Shown in pieces: positions 48,552 to 56,912 of a stretch of DNA of 64,000 nucleotides. The stretch is from a virus. The notes beneath the pieces are model-generated. The model searched no databases and was not told the DNA's origin. It was given only the letters and a program-made list of their open reading frames with translations. Location: positions 1 to 64,000 of IMG/VR virus record IMGVR_UViG_3300037225_000351; one strand, 5' to 3'. The stretch's first letter is position 1, and each line of letters begins with the position of its first letter. The translations under genes were made by a program, and so were the position numbers.

Positions 48552-49482
48552 TTCTTATATTTTCCTTTTCTATTTTTGGAAGCAATTCCCTTTTTATTAT
48601 AATTCCTTTATATGTAGTAATGTTTGATTTTGTACTTTTAAATCGCATCCATATTGTTTTTCTTTGTGATATATTAAAAATGGTATAATAATTTTCATTG
48701 TTACTTAACGTATATTTAAATTTTTTTGGTCTTTTCCCTTTAATTCTTTCTATAAATTTTTTTATATTTTCTTCGGATATTCCGTTTTTCTTTTTTGTTT
48801 CGCTTATTTTTCTTTTGGTTTCACTAGAACACACAACCCCTTTATTCCAAGGAATGTGTCCTTTCTTTGCAATACTCATTTTTAATCTTGCTTCAACAGA
48901 TAATTTTTTCCCTCTATTACGATTTCCAATTTTGATTTTTGTGGCAAGTGTATGGGTTCTGTTTTTGCCTATTATTCTCAATTTTCTTTTATGTTTATCT
49001 GTGTGTTTAAATCCTGCACTTCCTTTTCCTCCTTTGGCAATATTATATCCTATTTTTGGATCAGTAGCACTAAGAGCAGCAATCCAATACGTTTCTCTAT
49101 CATCAATATTAGCAGAAGTATTATATTCAATAGTTTCTCTATAAAAGTTTTCATATCCATATTTTTTAATTGCTAATTTTATTTTTATTCCACTTCCTAA
49201 ATAAGTTTTAAAATCTTTAGTTAATATTTTCTTTTGACCTACGTAAATCTTCTTATTGATCTTACAAATAGTCACATAAGTAATATAAGTCATAGGAATA
49301 ATTGTCTCAATATAGACTCCAGAAACAGTAAAATCTATATCTGCGCTTAAAGAAGGAATATCAACAGCAGAAACATAATAGGAATAAGTAGGAGCAGATA
49401 CTCCAGATACATTTAAATTTTCCATAAGATTTGAACCTTTCATAAATAAGAGATAAGAGGACAGCAACCGGAAACCTTTCAC
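48544..49482 (-). CDS. GIY-YIG homing endonuclease with extra N-terminal segment
   Basis: The frame opens with GTG at 49482; ATG 49443 or 49425 (AAAGG upstream) are more likely starts. The GIY-YIG domain begins near residue 69: 'YVTICKINKKIYVGQKK', then 'IKKYGYENFYRETIEY' and the catalytic Glu in 'DDRETYWIAALSAT', then NUMOD3-like repeats ('GFKHTDKHKRKLR', 'GKKLSVEARLKMSIAKKGH') and a helix-turn-helix end. Residues 20-63 are a Ser/Val-rich beta segment foreign to such nucleases, perhaps captured from an invaded gene. A late promoter lies upstream. Confidence 0.82.
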   Translation of the reverse strand: MKGFRLLSSYLLFMKGSNLMENLNVSGVSAPTYSYYVSAVDIPSLSADIDFTVSGVYIETIIPMTYITYVTICKINKKIYVGQKKILTKDFKTYLGSGIKIKLAIKKYGYENFYRETIEYNTSANIDDRETYWIAALSATDPKIGYNIAKGGKGSAGFKHTDKHKRKLRIIGKNRTHTLATKIKIGNRNRGKKLSVEARLKMSIAKKGHIPWNKGVVCSSETKRKISETKKKNGISEENIKKFIERIKGKRPKKFKYTLSNNENYYTIFNISQRKTIWMRFKSTKSNITTYKGIIIKRELLPKIEKENIRNA

Positions 49483-49489
49483 GATTGTT

Positions 49490-49512
49490 GGGTAGGTACT
49501 ACATACTTACCC
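49490..49512 (-). other. Hairpin at start of a late transcript
   Basis: Nine-pair stem (GGGTAAGTA with TACCTACCC, one G-U) and 5-nt loop. On the minus strand it begins about 2 nt after the expected start of the late transcript from 49520-49527. May protect the mRNA 5' end or hide early translation sites. Confidence 0.45.
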
Positions 49513-49519
49513 TCACTCT

Positions 49520-49527
49520 TATTTATA
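49520..49527 (-). promoter_or_regulatory. T4-type late promoter (TATAAATA)
   Basis: Minus-strand TATAAATAAGAG in the gap before the GIY-YIG gene. It would give late expression of that gene and possibly gp55. Confidence 0.6.
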
Positions 49528-49540
49528 ATTTTAGTATCAA

Positions 49541-49774
49541 TCATTTTATCCTTTTCAATTTACCAAGTGCTTTAATACTTTTATCTAAATCTTTTGTATC
49601 AATCATAAATCGAAAATGTTTGTGTTCCTTCGAGTCTGCAATAGCTACAATAGGAAAATCTAAGACACATTCAAAAACGTCTTCTTCAGCTTTTATAATG
49701 AATAATTTTGATAAATCCAATTCGTAATTATCTGGAATTTCTTTAAGCCATCTTTTTAAACTTTTTACTTTCAT
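49541..49774 (-). CDS. Hypothetical protein
   Basis: 77 residues, alpha/beta: 'VKSLKRWLKEIPDNYELDLS' resembles a motif in small unassigned phage proteins; C-terminus 'DTKDLDKSIKALGKLKRIK'. Overlaps the exported protein gene by 4 nt. Role unknown. Confidence 0.55.
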   Translation of the reverse strand: MKVKSLKRWLKEIPDNYELDLSKLFIIKAEEDVFECVLDFPIVAIADSKEHKHFRFMIDTKDLDKSIKALGKLKRIK

Positions 49775-50043
49775 TTGATTTTCCTTTTCTTTTCAAATGT
49801 TATCACCCAATTCTTATTTCCTTTTTGATATGTAATAATAGGTTTTTGTGTCGAAACAATTCTAACACTGTTAAGGTTTTTTATATAATAATTTGCGTCT
49901 TGTATAGTTAAAAGTGGAGGAATAATAGAAAATGTACTATCAATCAAACGACAAACAGATATACTAGAATCAATAGAATTTGTGCTATCATTTATTCCAG
50001 CATAAAGAAGTGATACAAATGCAATAATTAAAAGTGATTTCAT
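49771..50043 (-). CDS. Small exported protein
   Basis: 90 residues with an N-terminal signal peptide ('MKSLLIIAFVSLLYAGINDS', likely cut after Ala) and a Ser/Ile-rich mature part ending in basic residues. SD AGGAG. Destination is the periplasm or cell surface; function unknown. Confidence 0.5.
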   Translation of the reverse strand: MKSLLIIAFVSLLYAGINDSTNSIDSSISVCRLIDSTFSIIPPLLTIQDANYYIKNLNSVRIVSTQKPIITYQKGNKNWVITFEKKRKIK

Positions 50044-50059
50044 TTCTTCTCCTTAAATA

Positions 50060-50320
50060 TTAGTTTTGATTTTCTGCATCTCTATGAGCCTTTTCAATGT
50101 TATGTATAAGACGGTCATTTCGTTTGAGAATTTTCTTTTGTCTGGCTGTTAGATCTTTATTCAAAACAGCACTTAAAGAATCTGTCATAATATTTACAGG
50201 ATTTATTTTCTTTTGTCTCTTTATCTTTTCCTTTTTATCACATTTCGTACATATAGGCCGATCATCAAATAAATAATATCCTTGTTGCTTTGGACATTGT
50301 TTATTCTTAGGACATCTCAT
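50060..50320 (-). CDS. Small zinc-binding hypothetical protein
   Basis: 86 residues: 'MRCPKNKQCPKQQGYYLFDD' and CTKCDKK give a four-Cys site; the rest is a basic helix ('RQKKILKRNDRLIHNIEKAH'). Lies 3 nt after gene 46. Role unknown. Confidence 0.5.
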   Translation of the reverse strand: MRCPKNKQCPKQQGYYLFDDRPICTKCDKKEKIKRQKKINPVNIMTDSLSAVLNKDLTARQKKILKRNDRLIHNIEKAHRDAENQN

Positions 50321-50323
50321 AAT

Positions 50324-52096
50324 TTATTTCTCCTCTGTTATTTCTGAAAATCCATTTATATTCTTTGAGACAAGCATATGTTTATTAAATGTTGAACTAA
50401 AATTATTATTGATTTTATGCGATATGATATATATATTCAGACCTTTTTCATCAGATATTTTTTTCATAATTTCTAACATTTTATCGAGGCATTCATCATC
50501 TGCAGCAGAATCCAAAAGTTCATCAATAATTAAAAGATCAGAAAACCAGGAAGAAATTATTTTCATCGTATCTAATAACGCAAACATAATACTGAACGAA
50601 ATTCTTTTCTTCTCTCCTTCTGAAAAACTCCAATAATTTACCTCTTGTCGATAATGTTCAATATCAATTATTTTTTCATCCATATTTTTATTAAATGAAA
50701 TTTTTATAGGAAGCTCAAAATACTCCAAGTACTCAAAAATCTTATGATTAATAATAGGAATCATTTTCTCCACCACATATGACTTTACTCCACTATCAGA
50801 AAGAATTCTATCAGCAATAGCATAATTTTTAATTTTTATAGTTTCTTCTAAGAGTTTACTTTTATTTTCTGCTAAATCTGATATTTTAATTTTTACTTCT
50901 TCTTTTACTTTTTCTACATCAATCGTATTCTTTGAGTTCTGTAATTCTATAATTTGACTTTCAAGATTTCTAATATCTTTCTGATGATCTCTAATGTCTA
51001 TTTCAATTTCTCTAAGGTCTATAAGTTGCTTAGATAAATTTGATTCTTTCTTTTCTATAAATTCAATATTGTCTGATACTTGTTTTATTTTCTCTATACT
51101 GTCTAATAATAATTTCTCTGATTGTTCTTTGGATGAAGTCTTCTGTGATATCTCTGCCTGTCTCAAATTTTCATCAAATTGTTTTTTACAAATAGGACAA
51201 AATTTCTCTGTTGTAAGTTTATTAATTTGAGTTGTCAGAGATCTCACATTCCATTCGTGCTCCGATCTCTCTTTTTCTAATTTTGATTTTCCTATAAGAT
51301 ATTTTGATTTATTGTGATCTTTAATTTCTGCTTGAAGTTTTTCTATGATTATCTTGTAGGGCGATGCTTCTTTTATAGACGATTCTAAAAGAGTTTTTTC
51401 TGATTCTAATTGGTTGTTGCATTTTTCTATTTTTTCTTTTTGTAATCTATCGAAGTTTCTATTCTGTTCTTCAAGATCGAGAATTTGTCCTTGAAGAATT
51501 CTAATAGTACCTTCGATGTTTGTGATATTATTTTCTAAAAGATCATGTAATTTATTGGATACCTTGGATTTTTCTTGTAGGACTTTATTCATTTTTCCGA
51601 ATTCAGATAATCCAAACATTTGCTCTACAGTTTTTCTTTTATCCTTGGAATCTAATTCGAGAAATGGTTTGTTGTAGCTGATAGAAATGCTGATTACTTG
51701 TTTAAAGATCTCGTAGTTTATTCCTAAGAGACGATCTATTTCAAACTGATTTAATTTCTTAGAGGATAAAAGTTCTAAGGTGTTTCCGTTTTTTATAATC
51801 TCTAATTTATCTGGTTCTTTATTTCTTGTGAGTGTGTATTCGTCAGAGCCAATAGAGAACATGCAAGAAGTTTTGAGATTTCCTTTGTTCTTTCGATTTA
51901 GAATTTCATCAATCTTAATTTTCCTATACGGCCTTCCATAAAGACAAAATGAAAGAGTATCAAGAAGAGCAGATGATTTTCCCGAGCCGTTTTTTCCAGA
52001 CCATAAATTTAATCCGGAAGTAAATTCAATTGTAGTGGGTAAAGCTCCAAATGATAATATGTTTGAAAATGTAATTGATTTGAATTTTAATTGCAT
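50324..52096 (-). CDS. 46: Recombination ATPase subunit gp46 (SbcC/Rad50-like)
   Basis: 590 residues (T4 gp46 is 560). Walker A 'LNLWSGKNGSGKSSALLDTL', long coiled coils around a zinc hook 'EKFCPICKKQFDENL' at mid-protein, ABC signature 'WSFSEGEKKRISFSIMFALL', Walker B 'DLLIIDELLDSAADD', and 'NIYIISHKINNNF'. Partner of gp47. Promoter at 52140-52168 upstream. Confidence 0.92.
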   Translation of the reverse strand: MQLKFKSITFSNILSFGALPTTIEFTSGLNLWSGKNGSGKSSALLDTLSFCLYGRPYRKIKIDEILNRKNKGNLKTSCMFSIGSDEYTLTRNKEPDKLEIIKNGNTLELLSSKKLNQFEIDRLLGINYEIFKQVISISISYNKPFLELDSKDKRKTVEQMFGLSEFGKMNKVLQEKSKVSNKLHDLLENNITNIEGTIRILQGQILDLEEQNRNFDRLQKEKIEKCNNQLESEKTLLESSIKEASPYKIIIEKLQAEIKDHNKSKYLIGKSKLEKERSEHEWNVRSLTTQINKLTTEKFCPICKKQFDENLRQAEISQKTSSKEQSEKLLLDSIEKIKQVSDNIEFIEKKESNLSKQLIDLREIEIDIRDHQKDIRNLESQIIELQNSKNTIDVEKVKEEVKIKISDLAENKSKLLEETIKIKNYAIADRILSDSGVKSYVVEKMIPIINHKIFEYLEYFELPIKISFNKNMDEKIIDIEHYRQEVNYWSFSEGEKKRISFSIMFALLDTMKIISSWFSDLLIIDELLDSAADDECLDKMLEIMKKISDEKGLNIYIISHKINNNFSSTFNKHMLVSKNINGFSEITEEK

Positions 52097-52139
52097 TTAC
52101 ATATGTCTCTCTTTCAGTCAATTTATATAGGACAATAAT

Positions 52140-52168
52140 AGTATAATGTTTATTTATTATGATGTCAA
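52140..52168 (-). promoter_or_regulatory. Sigma70 promoter TTGACA-17-TATACT
   Basis: Minus strand: TTGACA at 52168-52163, 17-bp spacer, TATACT at 52145-52140. First promoter of the minus block; drives gene 46. Divergent to the late promoter at 52206. Confidence 0.85.
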
Positions 52169-52205
52169 GAACTATTTTGCCTTTTTGTAAATTTATTTTT
52201 AAGAT

Positions 52206-52213
52206 TATAAATA
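52206..52213 (+). promoter_or_regulatory. T4-type late promoter (TATAAATA)
   Basis: TATAAATACTTGCAAG, 25 nt before the ATG at 52238 with an AGGAG between. A small CTTG/CAAG palindrome lies at the expected start. Confidence 0.65.
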
Positions 52214-52237
52214 CTTGCAAGAACTAGGAGATATCCA

Positions 52238-52444
52238 ATGAAATTGCTTTTATTTTTATTATCTTTCGTATGTATACCTTTGGCAAATGATAGCATTGTT
52301 GCAAGTCAGTATTGGAACTGTAACAGATGCAATGACACAATTATTGAAAAAGTAGTCCAAAGAAAAAAATATGTTGAAGTCTATTATCAAGTGAATAAAT
52401 TTCGATTGCCTACCGAACATTTCTGCAAGGTCTATAAGAAATAA
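52238..52444 (+). CDS. Small exported Cys-containing protein
   Basis: 68 residues; signal peptide 'MKLLLFLLSFVCIPLANDS', then a small domain with 'YWNCNRCNDTII' and a late Cys (CKVYKK). AGGAG site and late promoter directly upstream, so it acts late, in the envelope or periplasm. A lysis-related role is possible but not shown. Confidence 0.55.
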   Translation: MKLLLFLLSFVCIPLANDSIVASQYWNCNRCNDTIIEKVVQRKKYVEVYYQVNKFRLPTEHFCKVYKK

Positions 52445-52491
52445 TCTCAAATTTCCTGATTAAGAAAATCTAAGATAATAGGAAAATTATA

Positions 52492-52520
52492 TTGACTTAT
52501 ATATCTGCGAGAATTATATT
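52492..52520 (+). promoter_or_regulatory. Sigma70 promoter TTGACT-17-TATATT
   Basis: Plus strand: TTGACT 52492-52497, 17-bp spacer, TATATT 52515-52520. Start about 15 nt before the ATG at 52542, with an AAAGGAG site (SD) between. Confidence 0.78.
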
Positions 52521-52541
52521 AGATTTAAAAGGAGCAATAAA

Positions 52542-53489
52542 ATGAATTACACCCAATGGTACGTCCAAAACGGAAAATTCCAGAAGCACGAGACTTGGAT
52601 TTTGGACAATCTCATGTTAGAATCTTTGATGGGATCTCATGTTTATGGATGCTCAAAAGAAGACTCAGATTATGATATCATGGGAATTGTCATGCCTAAA
52701 CCAGAACATCTCATGCCTCAGAACTATGGATTTATTTTAGATTTTGATCAACTTCCAAGATTTGAGCGTAAAGAATTAAAAGGAAAATTCAAAAGAGTAG
52801 AGATAGGTAAGCAATCAGTCGAAGCAGAATGGATATCTCTCATAGAATTCTTTGTCATGGCTGGCCTAAAAGGATCTCCTAACCTCATAGAAATCTTATT
52901 CACAAAACCAAATTTCATAACAGTTGGAACGAAGATTGGGCATTATTTAAGAGATCAAAGAAGAAAATTTCTCTCCATGAAAACATACCATAGCTTTCGT
53001 GGATATTCCGCCTCCCAAATGCACAGAGTCAGACAGAGAAATCCAGAGACTCTTGAAAGAAAAGAAATGGTAGAAAAGTACGGTTATGATCTGAAGATGG
53101 TTTACCACATTTTTCGACTGTTGGATAATCTTGACCAACTTCTGACAATTAATGATATCGACCTCATGAGAAACAAAGAAGAATCCAAGATTATAAGAGC
53201 AGGAGAATTCGGTCCAATGGAATATGTGGAATCAGAATATCAAAGAAGAATGGCAAAATTAGATGATCTTGTTGTCAAATGCAATCTTTTCCAACTTCCA
53301 AATCAACCAGAACTCAAAATGCTCTTATCCGAAATATTGGAAGAGCACTTTGGATCTTTGAGTAATTTCAGTAATAATGCCAGTAAAGTCGGATCTGAGT
53401 TCATCTCTTGCTCCGATGTCATGGCAGAACTGAAAGACCTCAAAGAAGAAGTATCTAAAATTCCCAAAAGTGAGAAAGTGCTGAAATAA
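52542..53489 (+). CDS. RlaP-type nucleotidyltransferase (pol beta superfamily)
   Basis: 315 residues. The nucleotidyltransferase signature is 'ESLMGSHVYGCSKEDSDYDI' followed by MGIVM, i.e. GSxxYG...SDxD with two catalytic Asp; a third acidic residue is in 'VEAEWISLIEFFVMAG'. This is the pattern of RlaP, a family linked to RNA ligases and thought to take part in RNA repair or end modification. Two RNA ligases in the window support that. It has its own sigma70 promoter on the plus strand. Confidence 0.75.
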   Translation: MNYTQWYVQNGKFQKHETWILDNLMLESLMGSHVYGCSKEDSDYDIMGIVMPKPEHLMPQNYGFILDFDQLPRFERKELKGKFKRVEIGKQSVEAEWISLIEFFVMAGLKGSPNLIEILFTKPNFITVGTKIGHYLRDQRRKFLSMKTYHSFRGYSASQMHRVRQRNPETLERKEMVEKYGYDLKMVYHIFRLLDNLDQLLTINDIDLMRNKEESKIIRAGEFGPMEYVESEYQRRMAKLDDLVVKCNLFQLPNQPELKMLLSEILEEHFGSLSNFSNNASKVGSEFISCSDVMAELKDLKEEVSKIPKSEKVLK

Positions 53490-54018
53490 CGCAAATTTAA
53501 AAGAACTGCTATTTATAAGGCTTTTAGAGCCTACAATCGTCTCAAATGGTCTCAGAGTACTTTGGTATAGGTAGGACTGCGATCTGCCTTTAGGCTTCGT
53601 TTATTCTATTGTTTTGTTCTATCCCTGGAGAAAATCTGAGTGCTTTGATCGGACTAAAAGACCTTGGATTTTGGGTTTAAGAGCTTCGACAGTTAAATAA
53701 AATTTCAAATCTTGGAGAACTAATATAGATTATATATTAAGATATTAAGATTATATAAGAATTAAATAAGTAAAGAAATAAAATAGGGGAAATTCTTATT
53801 TGTCAAGGAATTCATAGTTTACTAAGTTTATAAACTATGATCTACTTAACGAGTTTTAACGCTACGCTTGTGGTCTTCGGTAGTAACCTCGACTTCTTTG
53901 TTTTTTTAAATTCCTTTTGTTGATGTTGTGAATTAATTCTCTATCCTATCTTATCAAAATACCAGACTTATATATATATATATATTAGGTAACCAATAAT
54001 TTTAATGAAAGGTTGTTT
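53490..54018 (+). other. 529-nt gene-free region with hairpins and AT tracts
   Basis: No frame of useful length on either strand. Seen: AGGCT/AGCCT hairpin (53518-53532) after the RlaP gene; a GC-richer stretch to about 53690; an AT-rich stretch 53710-53790; a perfect 10-bp inverted repeat TCATAGTTTA/TAAACTATGA (53812-53821 with 53831-53840); T7 tract near 53903; TA repeats (about 53970-53984) before uvsY. Not a tRNA or recognisable group I intron. Could be a replication origin or an uncharacterised RNA; undecided. Confidence 0.5.
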
Positions 54019-54432
54019 ATGTCTTCAATTGCGGATTTAGAAAAAGAACTTATTCCCGACCTCGAAATCAATGAAGAAAATATGCAGCAAAAATCACTTA
54101 TGTTAGGCAAGCTTTATTACAAATACCTAAAAATCCTCACAACAGAGAAACTCAAACAAGATAAAAGAGAACAGAGCAGATTAGATCAATACAAAATTCT
54201 TTATCATAATTTGCGGAGTAAAGGCTTTCAGGGATTTGAGGTTTCTAAGACTAAGAACGAAATTGAAACCTATATGTGCATGGATGAAAAATATAGAGAA
54301 ATAGAAAAAGAAATATCACAAAATCAACATATCATAGATTATCTCGAAGATGTGTTAGATCAAATAAATAGAGTTTCTTTCAACATAAAAAATTGGATAG
54401 ATATTCAACGACTAAAACTAGGTCTTGTCTAA
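54019..54432 (+). CDS. uvsY: Recombination mediator UvsY
   Basis: 137 residues from ATG 54019 (GAAAGG 6 nt upstream); T4 UvsY is 137. All-helical, with acidic N-terminus 'MSSIADLEKELIPDLEINEE', central 'SLMLGKLYYKYLKILTTEKL' and C-terminal 'INRVSFNIKNWIDIQRLKLG', matching the UvsY layout. It loads UvsX onto gp32-coated ssDNA. Adjacent uvsW matches T4 order. Confidence 0.82.
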   Translation: MSSIADLEKELIPDLEINEENMQQKSLMLGKLYYKYLKILTTEKLKQDKREQSRLDQYKILYHNLRSKGFQGFEVSKTKNEIETYMCMDEKYREIEKEISQNQHIIDYLEDVLDQINRVSFNIKNWIDIQRLKLGLV

Positions 54433-55941
54433 ATGGCAGATGTAATAATAAATAAATTAAACGAAGTATTTCTACAATTGGAAGTATCTAATGATATTGC
54501 TATGGAGATTCATTCTGCGTTTTCTGTTATGGTTCCGGGCTTTCGCTTTATGCCCCTATACAAAGCACATCTCTGGTCTGGTTCTACTTCATTCTTTGAG
54601 TTTAATTCCTTCAAGATTGGCATTGGATTCTTGCCTAAACTTTTACAATTCTGCCAATCTTTCAACTACACATATGAATTAAAATTTGATGAATCTTCTT
54701 TAAAAAATAAAATTACAGATGAAGAAATAACAGAATTCTTGAAGACAATATTACCTCCTGAAAGTAAATATAAATTGCGAGATTATCAAGAAAAAGCTCT
54801 AAGAGAAATGTTAAAAAGCAAAAAATGCCTCGTTGAAATGCCAACTGGTTCAGGTAAAAGTCTTTTAATATATTGCATTGTTAAATATTTACAGATGATA
54901 GGATTTAAAGAAAAATTTGTAATAATAACTTCTTCAATAGGATTAATTTTACAGCTTCGTCAGGATTTTATTGACTATGGATTTTTGGACTTTGATGATT
55001 ATTTTGGAACAATTTATTTTGATTCAACTAATAAAGATTTTTCAAAACAATTTCTTATATCAACATGGCAGACATTACATAAAATGCCACAAAATTATTT
55101 AAGTCTATTTGGTGCATTTTTAATTGATGAAGTTCACGAATCGACATTTAAGAGCAAAGTTCTGGTGGATGTGTTAGCTAAATTAAATAGGGCTTCTTGG
55201 AGAATAGGAACAACAGGCACACTTCCAAGATCAGTACAAATTAATATGATGTCTTTGATCGGATACATAGGAAGAATAGTTTCAACTGTCACATCATCTG
55301 AGCTTATTAAAAAAGGAGTTCTTGCAAAAGTTCAAGTAGTAAATGTTATATTGAAGTATCCTGAAAGTTTAATTGAAAAGTCAGGAATTTATAATGATGA
55401 GGTTGAAAAAATTATTCATTATCCAGATCGTAACAAGATATTCAAATACATTGTTGATCGTGTTGGAGAAAAAAAGAACATTCTAATTCTTGTACAACGC
55501 ATAGAACATCTTAGAAACATTAGAGAATATCTTCAGAGAGAATTTTCTACTAAGAATATTTATGAGATCTACAATAAAATAGAAGGAGATGAGAGAGAAC
55601 GAATAAGAAAAATAGTAAATGTAAATCAAGGATCTATTATTGTAGCTACTTTTAAAACATGTTCCGTAGGCATAAATATTCCAAATCTCAGCGTAGTTAT
55701 TTTCGGCAGTTCTTATAAAAGCTCACAGGTCGTAATTCAGGCGATTGGACGCGGAATTAGAAAGACAGAAATAAAAAACAACATGACACTCTTTGACATT
55801 GTAGATAGTTTGTGTTGGGAAAAGCGTGGGGGGGCAATAGGAACTAATTATTTATATGATCATTTTTTAGAACGTCTTAAAATATATAGAACACAAGGAT
55901 TTCCATATAAGAACATCCAATTGAATATTTCTGATTTATAA
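54433..55941 (+). CDS. uvsW: ATP-dependent helicase UvsW
   Basis: 502 residues (T4 UvsW is 503). N-terminal double-stranded DNA-binding-like domain, then 'LRDYQEKALREMLKSKKCLV', motif I 'EMPTGSGKSLLIYCIV', motif II 'GAFLIDEVHESTF', motif III 'RIGTTGTLPR', motif VI 'VIQAIGRGIRKTEIKNN'. It unwinds R-loops and branched DNA and drives the switch from origin to recombination replication. Starts right at the uvsY stop. Confidence 0.92.
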   Translation: MADVIINKLNEVFLQLEVSNDIAMEIHSAFSVMVPGFRFMPLYKAHLWSGSTSFFEFNSFKIGIGFLPKLLQFCQSFNYTYELKFDESSLKNKITDEEITEFLKTILPPESKYKLRDYQEKALREMLKSKKCLVEMPTGSGKSLLIYCIVKYLQMIGFKEKFVIITSSIGLILQLRQDFIDYGFLDFDDYFGTIYFDSTNKDFSKQFLISTWQTLHKMPQNYLSLFGAFLIDEVHESTFKSKVLVDVLAKLNRASWRIGTTGTLPRSVQINMMSLIGYIGRIVSTVTSSELIKKGVLAKVQVVNVILKYPESLIEKSGIYNDEVEKIIHYPDRNKIFKYIVDRVGEKKNILILVQRIEHLRNIREYLQREFSTKNIYEIYNKIEGDERERIRKIVNVNQGSIIVATFKTCSVGINIPNLSVVIFGSSYKSSQVVIQAIGRGIRKTEIKNNMTLFDIVDSLCWEKRGGAIGTNYLYDHFLERLKIYRTQGFPYKNIQLNISDL

Positions 55942-55954
55942 CAGTTACTAAAAT

Positions 55955-55962
55955 TATAAATA
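55955..55962 (+). promoter_or_regulatory. T4-type late promoter (TATAAATA)
   Basis: TATAAATACTAATAG in the gap after uvsW, about 45 nt before the ATG at 56009. Starts the late structural operon. Confidence 0.65.
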
Positions 55963-56008
55963 CTAATAGAAGAGCTATCTAAGAACATTAATGAAAGGAA
56001 TTATAGAT

Positions 56009-56527
56009 ATGAAAAGTCTTAAAGAAAAAGAAGAAATCGGATTGTCCTCAAAGATGGATACTGAAATAAATTCTCAAACTGCAATGGCTACAAAAGAGAA
56101 GACTCCGGAGATTGCTGCGATGGATACAAGTAAGGCTCCTCTTTTGGATATTTACGCATCCGGAAAGACCTTTGAGATCTCTGATAATTCAAAAATCTAC
56201 ATGGCCGTAAAGCTAGTCAAAGACATAATCGACAGGCAATTCTTCAACCAACAGAAAACTACATTGTCCTTTCAGTTTTCTATAGATGTCAAAAAACACC
56301 AAGTTGCCTTTGATATCTCAGTCAACAACAACCAGCTTGAAGATGATCCTTTGATTCAATTGGAAAAACTCGCAGACATTCTGACAAATCGAATTAATCT
56401 TTATTTTGATGACTCAGTTGATGTTGCGAGGGAAATTAAACCAATACTTACAACCGATGACACGACAATGGATAATTATGGAAGAACTCTTTTGAGGATC
56501 ACAGTTACAGAAAAGACCAAAGTATAG
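56009..56527 (+). CDS. Hypothetical late protein
   Basis: 172 residues from ATG 56009 (AAAGGA 9 nt upstream); an ATG at 55991 lacks an SD. Disordered N-terminus, then an alpha/beta part ('KIYMAVKLVKDIIDRQFFNQ', 'TLSFQFSIDVKKHQVAFDIS'). First gene of a late operon, so a virion or assembly role is likely. No family recognised. Confidence 0.5.
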   Translation: MKSLKEKEEIGLSSKMDTEINSQTAMATKEKTPEIAAMDTSKAPLLDIYASGKTFEISDNSKIYMAVKLVKDIIDRQFFNQQKTTLSFQFSIDVKKHQVAFDISVNNNQLEDDPLIQLEKLADILTNRINLYFDDSVDVAREIKPILTTDDTTMDNYGRTLLRITVTEKTKV

Positions 56528-56536
56528 GAGAAGAAT

Positions 56537-56887
56537 ATGCCAGAATCTTCAGGACATATTTTCACTAAAAGATTTTGGAACAAGGGAAGAATTGTGTGGG
56601 GGTTTATAATTGGACTCTGTACGATTATTCCAGTCACATGTGGATCATTTTATACATTATCAAGATGGGCAGATGAACAAATTATATCTCCTTATGTTAA
56701 ATGTAAAGTAGATTCCACTTGTATTAAATTGACGGACCCTTTGAAAGAAGATATAAAAACCATGATCATAGACGTAAAGTTTACAAGAAAATGTTTAGAG
56801 GAAATTACACCGGTTCCAATTAAAGACAAAGTAAGGAGTCAAATGTTTGTTGATTCTTTGCTAGATAATAAATATCACACCCGATAA
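56537..56887 (+). CDS. Membrane-anchored hypothetical protein
   Basis: 116 residues with one transmembrane helix near the N-terminus ('GRIVWGFIIGLCTIIPVTCG') and a soluble C-terminal part with paired Cys ('CKVDSTCIKL'), suggesting a periplasmic disulfide. AGGAG site. Topology would fit an antiholin or spanin-like partner, but no lysis gene is beside it. Confidence 0.5.
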   Translation: MPESSGHIFTKRFWNKGRIVWGFIIGLCTIIPVTCGSFYTLSRWADEQIISPYVKCKVDSTCIKLTDPLKEDIKTMIIDVKFTRKCLEEITPVPIKDKVRSQMFVDSLLDNKYHTR

Positions 56888-56912
56888 AAACCTTAAAGAA
56901 AGTAGGATTAAT

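Noticed and set aside
48698-49144. 148-codon plus-strand frame opposite the GIY-YIG gene
   Set aside because: Antisense shadow; Phe/Leu-rich composition comes from the Lys-rich coding strand.
53490-54018. tRNA genes or a group I intron in the gene-free gap
   Set aside because: No cloverleaf or TTCGA T-loop with matching arms was found, and no convincing P7/G-binding core.
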